From Saccharina japonica (lineage: Eukaryota; Sar; Phaeophyceae; Laminariales; Laminariaceae): DNA of 64,000 bases. The stretch spans positions 114,713 through 178,712 of the forward strand of contig MEHQ01000282.1 of assembly GCA_008828725.1 (NCBI GenBank). The letters run 5' to 3'. A program made the translations under genes and the position numbers. Positions 39,001-45,800 of the stretch are shown in pieces. A model generated the notes under the pieces. It worked only from the letters and a program-made list of their open reading frames with translations, ran no database searches and was not told the DNA's origin. Position 1 is the stretch's first letter, and each line of letters opens with the position of its first letter.

Positions 39001-41922
39001 CGTGTGAATTCGTTGATTACCGATGGAAAACAAACCCCCACGCAATCGCGCCGTACCAGACGCACATACACCAAACTATAAGAAGCACCGCGACCCAGAC
39101 CGACTCGAAACGTCTTTTGACGAACCCAATCCCACGCGATTCAACGCGTTAGCCTATAATCGCCTGTTTCGGTAGATTCCGGGCTTGTGGCAACCGGCTT
39201 CGTACTGCCCCGCAATCAAATATAATGCAATTACAACAGTAAGGCAGTACGCAGCAAACAACATACAGACATGCCAAATACATAGTGGAAACCCGTACGC
39301 GTCCCCGTATGCAGTGCTCAGTTTTACCTTTAACCAAAGCACGGTCTCGGTCACTTCGCCCCCGCTTATCCCTTGCCTCATCATGATCATTCGTTTCTGG
39401 CGATAGGCATAAAACGGCCATATCGTGATTAGGACTGTTTGTCTATAGGCAGGAAACGGCATAATTACGAGTCGAACGTGCGTACATCGTATGTTTCGCC
39501 TCATCAGTGCACGAAATGGTGATGGATACATTATCCTAACAACATCATCCATTGCACCTGGTGCTTTTCGTTGCCGCCCCGCCTGTGTTATATGCTGATA
39601 CTGCCTGCTATGTCACTCGTCGATTCCGCACAGAGTGCACGGTCGACGCGGACTGCGACACAGATGGTGAAGTATGCTGCTTGGTGACGAACGTCTGCGA
39701 AGACGCAAGCGACGTCGCCGCCGGTGCTTGCGGTGAGAAGACATGAATAAAGCAATACATGGTCAGCCCACAGACAGCTTCGTCGCTGCCGGCACGAGGG
39801 CAGGAACAGGAATTGTTGTGGATGTATAGATCGTTCGGCAGTACATGGGTGCTCATGCGACTCATTGGGCCTAATCGGCACATCATATCGCGTGTGTCAT
39901 TACCCTGCTACGACTTTCCGACACCCTCTCCATCATCCCCTTCCAGGTGACCCGCACATGACCGGCTTTCGCGGCCAGAAGTTCGACTTTACGGGAGAAG
40001 ACGGTGGTTGGTACACCGTCATCTCGGACCTTCCGCGCATGCACCTCAACATGCGCGTCACCTCTCCTGTGCCTTCCGTACCCGAGATCACCTACATCAC
40101 CGGAATTTCCATCCTCACCAAGGACGCCTACAACCACGACCACACCATCGTCATTTCCGTTGCCAACCCACACAGTCTGGAGAGCTCCTGCCCAGCTGAA
40201 ACGTCGTCCTGCCTAGCCGAGGGTGTGCTGAACGTGGTAGTCGACGGCGAAGAAGTCATGATTTCGCCCGGCGAGGTTACGGTGGCCCCAGGGGTTGCGA
40301 TCGCCGCTGTCAACCTTCCCGGGGCGTGCCGCAGCTTTGGATTCGAGAAGTACTGGGAGAGAAAGAAGCTTGAGCGCCTAGCTCAGGCCGGTCGAAGGCT
40401 CAGTTTGACCTCGACTTTGCAGGACATGTCTGACTGGATTCTCGCCGACCCCACCGCGACCAATAAAGTGGAATGTGCGGAGTACGTGGCTAGCGCTAAG
40501 GCAGCTGGGGGTGTTGGCGTGTTCACCAAACAGTCTGAACACGCCTCCTTCCAAATCATGACGCCCGCTGCGACAATTCGCCTAAGCCATGGAAGACTGC
40601 ACCAACTCCCCATGCGCGACCCCACGGACCAGTTCAACCTTCCGGATCACCTGGCTTGGCAAATGAACTTGGCCATCGACCACTCCAGCATGGGCCGTGA
40701 CGCTAAGGGAATCCTGGGCGAGACACTGGTGCCTACGGTCGACGACAACGGTGCCCCCATCATGAAGGGAATGGGCGCCATCCGTGGGCAGCAGGAAGAC
40801 TGTGAGTGGGCCGAACGAGGCAATGCAAACGAGCGGAGAACAGGTTGTTTCGATTGTGACATTTATAGTGTGTTTCTCTGTCTGCGAATTGCACGTAAGT
40901 TATTGTATCGACTATAAACAGCGTAAAATAGTAATATCGGTCCCTCCGTTTAGAGGCATTGGGTGCGAGAAGGGTATGGTTGAACGTGACGACCTTCCTT
41001 GCGGAGGCTGACCACCTCCACTATCCAACCAACGGGAGGAAATGCAAATGCCTCGCACGACGCACTGCAACCAGCCCCAACAAGCCTCTCGTAAATATTA
41101 GTAGTCGTTTGCCTTATGCTATCAATCGAGCTGTTTATATAGCTGCTGTATGGTTTGCACATGCGTTGGCGAGGTGGACCCTCCTTTTCGTCCTGTACAC
41201 ACTACGTGAATCGTCTAATCTCTACAGGCTGTCGTGTTGTATATCACTTCGCTTCTGAAAAAACAAACAAACATAATTGAATATGTTCGCATCTTATATC
41301 TGTTTCACTATGTGCATAGACTACAACTGCGAATACGCCGTGTGCTGCATTGCCTCTCCATCATGAGGTTGTCGTTGGTTTGGTCTAATAATGGATTACA
41401 TGCATACGGTTGGGAGATGATATTCTCGATACTTGTTTCCCCATGCGCGACTTTTTCGGAACGTTCCGAAGTAACCTACAACCAACATGATGTTCGGCTT
41501 GGATCCAAGAGTGTCGAGTTTGCATTTGGGCGCGATCGTTTTACGGCGCTCTTTTTCTCAGTAACAGAAATTGTGCTAAAGTCGAGCGCGCTAATTTCGG
41601 GATACTCTCGATCAGGATTTTTCCGAAAGCACCGTGTTCGATGTTGGCACCCTTTGCGTCAAGCAAACATCGAGTGCTAAAAAACAATACCATCCTTGTG
41701 TCAACTCAAAGCTCTTAACCACATTCATCCAAGGAGTGGCTGTAACCCCGTATAACATATCCTACTGATCCACTTGTGTACTCACCCACTCCACCCAAAC
41801 CGCTTGTCTAATATACTATGCTTCTGTATTCCCACCAAATCGATGCCTCACCGCGTTCACTCACAGATCGCGTCAAGGGTCCCCTGGGCATCACCTTCGT
41901 TCAGAGCCAGAACCAGGAGTAG
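5998..41922 (+). CDS. Secreted LRR protein with Cys-rich linker and root-cap/vWFD-like domain, 24 exons
   Basis: I joined 24 exons with GT-AG borders: 5998-6064, 6438-6495, 6954-7043, 8044-8115, 8428-8499, 9066-9137, 10491-10562, 16670-16741, 17364-17435, 20322-20393, 21257-21328, 25002-25073, 25686-25757, 27632-27703, 28708-28779, 30776-30847, 31886-31957, 33028-33108, 34137-34175, 34964-35010, 35404-35490, 39634-39732, 39947-40801 and 41867-41922. They total 2487 nt, or 828 residues plus stop, and the phase agrees at every junction. Domains: signal peptide (about 1-22), Cys-bearing segment (24-42), helical cap (43-72), 15 LRRs (73-435), C-cap with DNPGLQCVP (436-448), acidic linker (449-463), Cys-rich region (463-525), GDPH...FDF root-cap/vWFD-like domain (526-811) and tail (812-828). 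There is no transmembrane segment, so an extracellular or cell-wall role is inferred; LRRs usually bind ligands and the ligand is unknown. Exon skipping or extra exons cannot be excluded without RNA data. Function is not assigned. Confidence 0.85.
6438..6495 (+). other. Exon 2 of the LRR gene: mature N-terminus with two cysteines
   Basis: The exon lies between a CAG acceptor and a TTGTGAGT donor. It opens in phase 1 and closes in phase 2, exactly as needed between exons 1 and 3. It encodes a short segment containing NDCLTGDITACVATNG (residues 25-40), whose two cysteines probably close the N-terminal side of the LRR solenoid. Confidence 0.7.
6954..7043 (+). other. Exon 3 of the LRR gene: LRR N-terminal cap
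   Basis: This 90-nt exon, phase 2 at both ends, encodes residues 43-72. It is rich in acidic and helical residues (GIKDEDIDDLKACLDSAG) and ends in a hydrophobic IAL. This is the usual helical capping segment that leads into the first repeat. The donor is GTAAGT. Confidence 0.75.
7861..7885 (-). repeat. Solitary MITE end
   Basis: CACCCTCTACCGTAGCACGC matches the right inverted end of the MITE family described at 20419-20668. No partner end was found nearby, so this is a truncated or solitary end in intron 3. Confidence 0.45.
8044..8115 (+). other. LRR exon 4 (repeat 1, P-type)
   Basis: A 72-nt exon encoding one 24-residue repeat, phase 2 to phase 2. The core reads NNELTSVPAGLFVGLPSL. The P-type carries xxLP/VPAGLF where the alternate type carries TIEAGAF. 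The donor is GTAAGA. Confidence 0.85.
8428..8499 (+). other. LRR exon 5 (repeat 2, E-type)
   Basis: A 72-nt exon in phase 2. The core reads SNDIATIEAGAFTDLESL, the E-type pattern. It lies only 312 bp after exon 4, the shortest intron in the repeat array. Confidence 0.85.
9066..9137 (+). other. LRR exon 6 (repeat 3, P-type)
   Basis: A 72-nt exon in phase 2. The core reads DDNLLSAVPTGLFVNLPVL. The donor is GTGAGT. Confidence 0.85.
10491..10562 (+). other. LRR exon 7 (repeat 4, E-type)
   Basis: A 72-nt exon in phase 2. The core reads DGNVIETIAAGAFTGLGSL. The donor is GTAAGT. It is followed by the longest intron of the gene (6107 bp). Confidence 0.85.
11700..12055. repeat. Low-complexity CA/CCCA and CAG/CAA tract
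   Basis: Runs of CACACACA, CCCACCCACC, ACGTACGTACG and (CAACAG)n alternate over about 350 bp. The open frames here are products of composition. Confidence 0.8.
12066..12113 (+). repeat. Direct repeat flanking the intron-7 repeat block, copy 1
   Basis: Contains GTACGTACAGCGG, then AACGCCGGCATGGATG and GCAGCCCTTGT. The same string recurs at about 14325-14372, so the 2.2-kb block between them may be one composite insertion. Confidence 0.65.
12495..12533. repeat. (CTG)n microsatellite
   Basis: Seven or more uninterrupted CTG units next to GCAGCAGCGTCG. It lies within intron 7. Confidence 0.85.
12545..12964 (+). repeat. 420-bp tandem duplication, unit 1
   Basis: Runs from GTGCGGTAGCACCCGACGA to the bases before the same motif recurs at 12967. 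It shares with unit 2 GGAGGACGCTGCTCATTAAC, TGTATGTCATGATGAATACC, and CGTGAAATATTGTTTGAATG. The units are almost identical, so the duplication is young. Confidence 0.85.
12965..13397 (+). repeat. 420-bp tandem duplication, unit 2
   Basis: A near-identical second unit, with small indels and a longer GC-rich core. The core holds a perfect 10-bp stem GGGTCGGGGC / GCCCCGACCC (13186-13195 and 13199-13208) with a 3-base loop. Confidence 0.85.
13398..13442. repeat. Short tandem of GGTCCAT / GATCCAT
   Basis: About six 7-bp units (GATCCAT and GGTCCAT), including CCATGG palindromes, directly after the tandem duplication. It looks like replication slippage. Confidence 0.75.
13686..13725. repeat. GC-rich hairpin
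   Basis: GCGGGGAGCGGGTCGGGGC pairs with GCCCCGCCCGCTCCCCGC across a 3-base loop (AGC), a stem of about 17-18 bp with one bulge. It is a third copy of the GC core found in the 420-bp units; a fourth, partial one lies near 14086-14107. Confidence 0.8.
14325..14420 (+). repeat. Direct repeat copy 2 and poly-T tract
   Basis: The second copy of the AACGCCGGCATGGATG direct repeat, followed by a run of about 18 T. The pairing with 12066-12113 brackets the intron-7 repeat block. Confidence 0.65.
15013..15470 (+). repeat. Dispersed repeat A, copy in intron 7
   Basis: Shares with 21726-22145 the blocks CTCTGGAAGT, TCCCGGAATTGTAAGGGTGC, GAGGGTC, GTACGGCAATGCA, ACCCCCC, and GACAGTTGCC. Diverged but collinear over about 420-450 bp. 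No coding potential recognised. Confidence 0.65.
15750..16012 (+). mobile_element. MITE, copy 1
   Basis: Left end GACGAATGCTACGATAGAGG, right end the imperfect complement near AAAGTGCTACCTCTATCC. The internal blocks CCATACCTCACC, AAAAGTGCTACC and GGGTTAAGGAGCCCGATC match the copy at 20419. The length is about 260 bp with no coding capacity, so it would depend on a transposase encoded elsewhere. Confidence 0.75.
16227..16335 (-). mobile_element. MITE, truncated inverted copy
   Basis: Starts with ACGCGTGCTACGGTAGAGG, continues through TTCTGAACGATCGGGC and AACCCAAATTCGTCGGA, then loses similarity. It is in the opposite orientation to copy 1, 215 bp upstream of it. Confidence 0.7.
16670..16741 (+). 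other. LRR exon 8 (repeat 5, P-type)
   Basis: A 72-nt exon in phase 2. The core reads FNLLETLPVGLFAGMTIL. The acceptor is GACCAG and the donor GTGAGC. Confidence 0.85.
17364..17435 (+). other. LRR exon 9 (repeat 6, E-type)
   Basis: A 72-nt exon in phase 2. The core reads GNNIGGLEPGLFDDLVAV, intermediate between the two types but with the E-type Glu before Pro-Gly. The donor is GTGAGT. Confidence 0.82.
17436..20321. other. Intron 9 of the LRR gene
   Basis: 2886 bp without a recognisable gene. A MITE-like end (GCGATAGGGGTAGCAT, near 18224) and a poly-C run near 18862 are the only structured features. A faint LRR-like string (GEALPNLQSLRII, near 19745-19790) is too weak to call. Confidence 0.5.
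20322..20393 (+). other. LRR exon 10 (repeat 7, P-type)
   Basis: A 72-nt exon in phase 2. The core reads DNELETLPANLFASMGAL. The donor is GTGAGT. A MITE begins about 25 bp downstream of the donor. Confidence 0.87.
20419..20668 (+). mobile_element. MITE, reference copy
   Basis: The inverted ends GACGCATACTACGATAGAGG and the complement of CCTCTACCGTAGCACGCGTC pair over about 25 bp with few mismatches. The element is about 250 bp with an internal GAGCTCCTCACTTAAGGAGC hairpin. It sits 25 bp after the donor of exon 10. Plain DNA element without coding capacity. Confidence 0.8.
21257..21328 (+). other. LRR exon 11 (repeat 8, E-type)
   Basis: A 72-nt exon in phase 2. The core reads SNKIATIEPAAFAGLGAL. 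The donor is GTGAGT. Confidence 0.87.
21726..22145 (+). repeat. Dispersed repeat A, copy in intron 11
   Basis: Collinear with 15013-15470: CTCTGGAAGTAGCCAC, TCCCGGCATTGTAGGGATGC, GAGGGTCTATGG, ACGGCAGTGCA, ACCCCCCCC, GGTTGCC. It is in the same orientation as the other copy but at a different distance from its neighbouring exons. Confidence 0.65.
23547..23630 (+). pseudogene. Possible relic LRR exon inside intron 11
   Basis: One frame reads LLDDISRISPLDARSVFSG followed by FDAL, matching the LxxNxIxxIxxxxFxGLxxL plan of the E-type exons but lacking the conserved Asn and carrying extra residues. No GTGAGT donor follows and the acceptor is weak. It lies in the 3673-bp intron between exons 11 and 12. 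It may be a repeat exon lost from the array, or chance. Confidence 0.35.
25002..25073 (+). other. LRR exon 12 (repeat 9, P-type)
   Basis: A 72-nt exon in phase 2. The core reads NNQLETLPANTFAGMGSL. The acceptor is ATTAG rather than the CAG used by most exons in the array. The donor is GTGAGT. Confidence 0.85.
25686..25757 (+). other. LRR exon 13 (repeat 10, E-type)
   Basis: A 72-nt exon in phase 2. The core reads DANIIGTIEEDAFAGLVAL. It shares IIGTIE with exon 15, which suggests these two derive from a recent duplication. The donor is GTGAGT. Confidence 0.87.
25758..27631. other. Intron 13 of the LRR gene
   Basis: 1874 bp. Nothing recognised apart from purine-rich CAG/AGC stretches around 26,430-26,540. 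Confidence 0.45.
27632..27703 (+). other. LRR exon 14 (repeat 11, P-type)
   Basis: A 72-nt exon in phase 2. The core reads DGNLLETIPANTFNGVNSL. The shared ETxPANTF links it to exon 12. The donor is GTGAGT. Confidence 0.87.
28233..28492 (-). mobile_element. MITE, copy in opposite orientation
   Basis: Read on the minus strand it begins GACGTATGCCACGATGGAAG, TGCACCATGCC, then TTAGGCTCCTCGCTCAGAGG, matching the left half of the reference copy. The far end near 28233 (GACGTAGCACGG...CTCCGACTCCTTAACCC) matches its right half. About 260 bp and more diverged than copy 20419. Confidence 0.65.
28708..28779 (+). other. LRR exon 15 (repeat 12, E-type)
   Basis: A 72-nt exon in phase 2. The core reads DNIIGTIEPDGFAGLDAL. 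At the DNA level the IIGTIE and FAGL segments are almost the same as in exon 13. The donor is GTGAGT. Confidence 0.87.
28780..30775. other. Intron 15 of the LRR gene
   Basis: 1996 bp. It contains a MITE-related element (29878-30122) and a poly-T/poly-G run near 30268-30290. No exon-like segment found. Confidence 0.5.
29878..30122 (+). mobile_element. MITE-related element, subfamily
   Basis: Inverted ends ATCCCACGGTAGGGGTACC and the complement of GCCCCTACCGTGTGGGATGA enclose about 245 bp. Inside is GAGCTCCTCATGTGAGGAGC, a near-perfect palindrome shared in part with the reference MITE. The end sequence differs enough to make this a sister subfamily. Confidence 0.65.
30776..30847 (+). other. 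LRR exon 16 (repeat 13, P-type)
   Basis: A 72-nt exon in phase 2. The core reads NKNKLATIPGNLFADMGFL. The donor is GTGAGT. Confidence 0.85.
31886..31957 (+). other. LRR exon 17 (repeat 14, P-like in an E slot)
   Basis: A 72-nt exon in phase 2. The core reads LNVLDRLPVDAFVGLSVM. It occupies an E-type slot but carries the P-type LP, with DAF as in E-type exons. It may be a hybrid, or the alternation may break down near the C-terminal end. The donor is GTGAGT. Confidence 0.83.
33028..33108 (+). other. LRR exon 18 (repeat 15, 81 nt)
   Basis: The only LRR exon that is not 72 nt; three extra codons (within GVGSGTSL) lengthen the repeat to 27 residues while keeping phase 2. The core reads GSNALTTLPAGLFDGVGSG. 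It is the last full repeat before the C-cap. Confidence 0.83.
34137..34175 (+). other. Exon 19: start of the LRR C-terminal cap
   Basis: A 39-nt exon encoding VLDNPGLQCVPT. The NPGLQCVP motif with its single Cys is typical of the closing repeat of an LRR solenoid. It opens and closes in phase 2; the last codon is completed by exon 20. The donor is GTGAGT. Confidence 0.78.
34964..35010 (+). other. Exon 20: short acidic linker
   Basis: A 47-nt exon encoding VDDDDLNLPTTAGSC, bounded by CAG and GTAAGT. It was found because it is the piece that converts the phase-2 end of exon 19 into the phase-1 start of exon 21. The Cys may pair with C465 or with the C-cap Cys. Confidence 0.65.
35404..35490 (+). 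other. Exon 21: Cys-rich (EGF-like) segment
   Basis: An 87-nt exon, phase 1 to phase 1, encoding residues 465-492 with cysteines at about 465, 473, 479 and 488. CAAGAVGYTCVVAD recalls the C-terminal half of an EGF-like module, but four cysteines are too few for a full one. The donor is GTAAGA. Confidence 0.75.
35491..39633. other. Intron 21 of the LRR gene
   Basis: 4143 bp. The first half (to about 37.9 kb) has no recognised features apart from a 14-bp doublet ATCATATATGCATC at 36184-36211. The second half holds four diverged tandem units (37960-39200). Confidence 0.5.
37960..39200. repeat. Diverged tandem repeat, about 320-400 bp, four units
   Basis: Units centred near 38110, 38440, 38760 and 39160 share a motif like GCGTTAGCCCATACTTGCTC, followed by a variant of GATCCCGGATTTGTGG; some also carry GCACAGCTCTCG and CAATCAGTGATACTGCCATG. 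Conservation is patchy, so the array is old. Confidence 0.65.
39634..39732 (+). other. Exon 22: second Cys-rich segment
   Basis: A 99-nt exon, phase 1 to phase 1, encoding residues 494-525 with cysteines at about 494, 500, 507, 508, 514 and 525. The pattern CTVDADCDTDGEVCC resembles small disulfide-knot modules of the CxxDxDC...CC kind. Sharing phase with exon 21, it could be duplicated or skipped in frame. The donor is GTGAGA. Confidence 0.8.
39947..40801 (+). other. Exon 23: root-cap/vWFD-like domain
   Basis: A single 855-nt exon encoding residues 526-810. It begins GDPHMTGFRGQKFDFTGEDG, the GDPH...FDF opening of von Willebrand factor D and plant root-cap-type domains, followed by VISDLPRMHLNMRV and EITYITGI. 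It continues with an acidic beta-rich half (VVDGEEVMISPGEV) and ends in LVPTVDDNGAPIMKGMGAIR. Codon use is clearly coding, with many C-ending third positions, unlike the flanks. Function in algae is unknown; matrix or wall assembly is an inference. Confidence 0.85.
41867..41922 (+). other. Exon 24: terminal exon with stop
   Basis: Bounded by TCACAG at the left, this 56-nt exon completes the split Tyr codon of exon 23 and encodes RVKGPLGITFVQSQNQE followed by TAG at 41920-41922. The EDYRVxGPLG sequence across the junction is, from memory, a common ending of this domain family. No canonical AATAAA is obvious close downstream. Confidence 0.7.
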
Positions 41923-44149
41923 ACATGCACGCGCGTGCTATTAGTGTTGTTTGAAGGTTTTGCCATTATAGTATATTTTATTGGTTTTTCCCCTTCTCGT
42001 ATTTGTTGTGTTTCGGTATATTTGAGAGATAACTTCGCTATTAAGATTGCCGTTTTACCTGGGCAACCGTTTTGAAAGTAGGAATTAGCACGTTCCGTAT
42101 TAAGTGTCAATGTATCATCTGACCAGGTATCTCGACCCCACAAGGAGGGGGCATTTTGTGATACAGGGTGGTGGATACTGTTATCTGGAGACTCGTGGTT
42201 TATATTGCATGGCAACGTTTGATGGTTAGGAGCGACGTGTCCCCCGATGTCGACTCAGCGATGTGGGTGGTCCCCCGGAGCAGCCTGTCATACCTCGTGC
42301 AACAATACGGCTATGTGTGTCTGAAGCTTGCGATTGAAGGGCACGGCTTAAGTATATGTTATCCTCTTCGGCAGAACGGTGGTGGGTGACGTAGTCACAC
42401 GGGACACGTTGCCACGGCCATACGTTCGAATGTGCAATTTTGTGTTCGACGTCTAACGGAGCAGTCTCGGGCCTATCATACGTCCCAGAGAAACGACATC
42501 GCCGCCTTGAACACACTCGGAGGTTCGTCCTCGTGATCTTAACAAGTGTGGCGCCGGCACGCGGCCCTCCTGCGCCGGGGTGTCGTGGTTCAAAGTTGCC
42601 CCGGGCCTCTGGGGATTGAAAGTCGAAAATACCAACCATTATGATTGTATCGACCGGGATCTTCAGCTGCCTCAGGAAGTAACTGGACCGCATGAAGCTG
42701 CATGGAAATGCGAAGAGCTTTTTCACGGGGAAACGCTGTTGCCGCTTTCTGCTTCCTTGTGCGAGGGCAATTGCTGGGCGAGTGACGAATACTGGAAAGG
42801 TCGAAAGGTTTAGCAACTGCTGTTGTACCAGAACCGAAACGTTGATTACGTCGACCGCTCCGTCTTTTCTTACCGTGTGCACGCTCTACTTGACGATCTG
42901 GGGTTAGGTGTCCTCCCGCTCAGGAGGTTGTGCCTAGCTCTACGCCCTGTGCATCGCCTTATTCTGCTGTCGTTGCTTCTGTAACTCCCTGTCTGCGTCC
43001 CACGTGGCCGACTTCCTCAAACGACTCATTTGAGCTTTATCCGATTGTGATAGTAGATGACTTGTTGTGGCTTTTTGTTTGTGCTACACAGTCCAGTTTG
43101 GTCTGGTTTTACTGGTGCCTGGTTTTGGTGCTGTTGTCATTGGCACTGAGGAATGTGCTACTACAGCACAGTAGTATACATACATGGTTCCAGAGGATAA
43201 GCACTATAGTAGTGCTATTCCACTGTATGACCACCATTTAACATATCACACAGAAGTGCGAGTCTTCAGTTCTGAAAAATCCCAGATATATCTTCCAGGT
43301 ATTAATTAAACGTCATAACTGTCGAAACAAATACGTGGACAATTGGGTGTAACAAACACCGACGAAAACGGGAAATAACCAGCCACAGAAAGAAACAAAC
43401 CGATCCCCACCTACCCAACATTTAGAAGCGAGGCCGCTCTGGAGCCTGGTACTTGACAAGAAACGCTCAACACCGAACGAGTTCAGGAGCATTGTCGCCG
43501 TGAAGATGACTGCCGCGAAGACGTTGTCGGTAAAGCTCATCGACGGCTAAATATAATTGGCGACGCAGGTTCAATGGTGACTTTTGCACACCCTGTACAA
43601 CTACAACTAAGAACTACAACTACTGTAGCGACTACAACTAATAGCTGTGCTCGTCCGCAACTACTCAGTAGTTGTCCTTAACCAACTCCTTGCATAGGTG
43701 TTTTGCCCAGTAGTTGTCCGCAGACAACAAGTTGCACGAGTATTTCAAACAGTAATGGTACACCGTTTCACAAAACGCAAACCCGAAACCCCCGGAGACC
43801 TACCACCGTGTATATCACAAACGACCTCCCTACTTGGTACGGCATGCGAGTGGTCCCGAAGATCTTGTCGTATATTGGCAGGTCATCGACAATCTCAACC
43901 TGCATCGTATATGACTGCCAACTGAAAACGGCAATCCTCATACCGATTGCCTCAATCGCATTTTCATTATATATCACCTAACAAAAAACATAGACAACAC
44001 CGCGGGAAGGGCGACATCAAGACTGTGCCCGGAATACATTTAAACCACACCGACAGTGCCGTATTTACGTATCGAGTGCACAGTCCACCAGTACTCTGCA
44101 GGAGAAGAATACCGGCACTTTTCTGATAGAAATCAACCCAAATTGAATC
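41923..44149. other. Downstream flank of the LRR gene
   Basis: Probably includes the 3' UTR; no gene recognised. The 218-codon minus-strand frame at 42226-42882 has no family resemblance. A cluster of ACTACAACT motifs lies at 43596-43735. Confidence 0.45.
43596..43735. repeat. ACTACAACT / AGTTGT motif cluster
   Basis: At least four direct ACTACAACT-like motifs followed by inverted AGTAGTTGTCC copies at two places. The mix of orientations would allow small hairpins such as CAACTACTCAGTAGTTG. Confidence 0.65.
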
Positions 44150-44640
44150 GTTGCAGTGTCAGACTAATGTGTTGCGTGTACATCAGTTCATAGGAGGAGG
44201 CCATACTGCATGCATGTATACCACTCATGATGGGAGCTTTGCTCCCGGCTCTCGGCATAGTCCAATGTGCACGACACCAACACACATCGATTGTACTATC
44301 CGAGAGTCTTCCTCCCCAATCTTCCTTGCTAGGCGAATACACAACTCGTTCACGCTCATTCCAAGTTCAAGCTCTGACTGGCGGTTGTACCACGCAGCCT
44401 ACGGTCCTTTGCTGGGGAGCACTGTCCTAACTGGTACTCTCCTTGCGTAGTACAGCGCTGAGGGTAGCATTACAACATATAGGGAGCAAAGAAAGAGTGG
44501 TGGGGTCATGCAGCCCACACCTGATCCTGTCGGGAAGGCGTTGCATCTCCGGGTTGAGTTAGCATTGTTCCCTTGGATCGTCACGCCAGCCTTCTCTTGA
44601 AACCCTCCAACTCCTAAAAAGACCGTCGTAAAAGCCTCCC
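44150..44640 (+). repeat. Dispersed repeat B, copy 1
   Basis: Shares collinear blocks with 58240-58715: AGGAGGAGGC, GCATGCATG, CTCATGATGGGAG, ACGCTCAT, CTGTCCTAACT, GTACTCTCC, CAGCCCACACCTGATCCT, and CATCTCCGGGTTGA. It is in the same orientation as the other copy, with roughly three quarters identity by eye. Confidence 0.75.
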
Positions 44641-45149
44641 CAGCTTGTCGGTCGGACACGGCCATTCACACCATATCCAAGACGGTGGGTCCGAAATAAC
44701 TATTGCAACCAAGACTGAGAAAAGAAAACCCGGTATTTTCCGATAAGGAAAACAATCCCCAGCACGCACTCTCATGCGCCACCTTACTCGCTAGCGCGGT
44801 GAACCGAACGCCCTCTTTGTGATTCGGGCATTCAGGAGTGTCCACCGCGCACCTTCTTTGCGGATCTTCCCCCGACTGATGCCAAGCGGGAGGCTCCCGC
44901 CCTCGTGAAGTACCGCAACACGAAAACCAGTCATCTGCGCTGAACTCTACAGTTGCGAACTTACGCCCAGAGCGCCCGACGATAACTCCCGCATAGCATA
45001 CCTCGTAACACACGCATAACACAAACTTATCACATCATAAACCCAGGAAAGTCCCCGACACCGGATTATGATCTACCCCCAGAGTCGTGAACTTCCGCCA
45101 AGACCAACAACCGTCAACCCCGCCTATAGTGACCCGTACCTCCTGCCAT

Positions 45150-45440
45150 AAAATCGACGAACTCACGCATAAAACTTAAAATGATTCCCGACCCCGACAG
45201 ACACTCAACTTGAAACCCGAACCAACAAATCTATAAACCAAAGAAAACGCATGCATGCAAGGAAATGATTCCCGACCCCGCAAGCCTAGCTGAAAAATGA
45301 ACCAAACAAACTATAAGATCGAAGAGAATTCACGCATAAAACCAAAAATGGTTGCCAACCCTGAAAGCCAACCTCAAACCCCGAACCGAATAAACCCGAT
45401 TCCCGACCCACGAAACCCCTAAAACAAACAACGCACCCTA
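45150..45440. repeat. AC-rich tandem repeat, about 85-90 bp
   Basis: GATTCCCGACCCC-type motifs recur near 45183, 45267, 45347 (degenerate) and 45400, each after an ACGCATAAAA or ACGCATGC motif. The minus strand has long open frames only because of the base skew. Confidence 0.65.
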
Positions 45441-45800
45441 CCTTTCCACCATTTCGACAAAGTAACGCATCCAAAAACCAACTCCAAGACCACCCAAACT
45501 TGACGTTCACGAAAACGAAAATCAAAACGATCCCCACACGAATAACGCAATCAACCTTCCACCATTTCGCCCAAGTAGCGTATCGCCTAGACCAACGTAT
45601 CCGAAAACCAAAAATAGGAACAACCCAAAAAACACTTGCACCCGAATAGCTTAACACACCTTTGCACTACTTCGTCAATATAGCGCATCGCCTATATTAA
45701 CGTCCCAGAAACCAAATAAAACCCACCCCAAAACACCGTACACACAAATAGAGCACCCCCCCCCTTCCACCATTTCGTTTAAATAGCGCATCGTTGTCTT
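45440..45800. repeat. Tandem repeat, about 100-110 bp, four units
   Basis: CCACCATTTCG followed by AAGTAACGCATCC-like sequence recurs near 45447, 45558, 45668 and 45767. This array follows directly on the 85-90-bp array. Confidence 0.75.

Noticed and set aside
40802-40917. Read-through end of exon 23 as the true C-terminus
   Set aside because: A strong GTGAGT donor follows residue 810, and a phase-matched terminal exon at 41867 gives a more family-like ending.
41228-41680. Alternative terminal exons at 41228 or 41564
   Set aside because: Both are phase-compatible, but their translations show no resemblance to the domain; the exon at 41867 continues it.
42226-42882. 218-codon minus-strand open frame
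   Set aside because: No motif, no family resemblance, mixed composition; probably chance in a non-coding flank.
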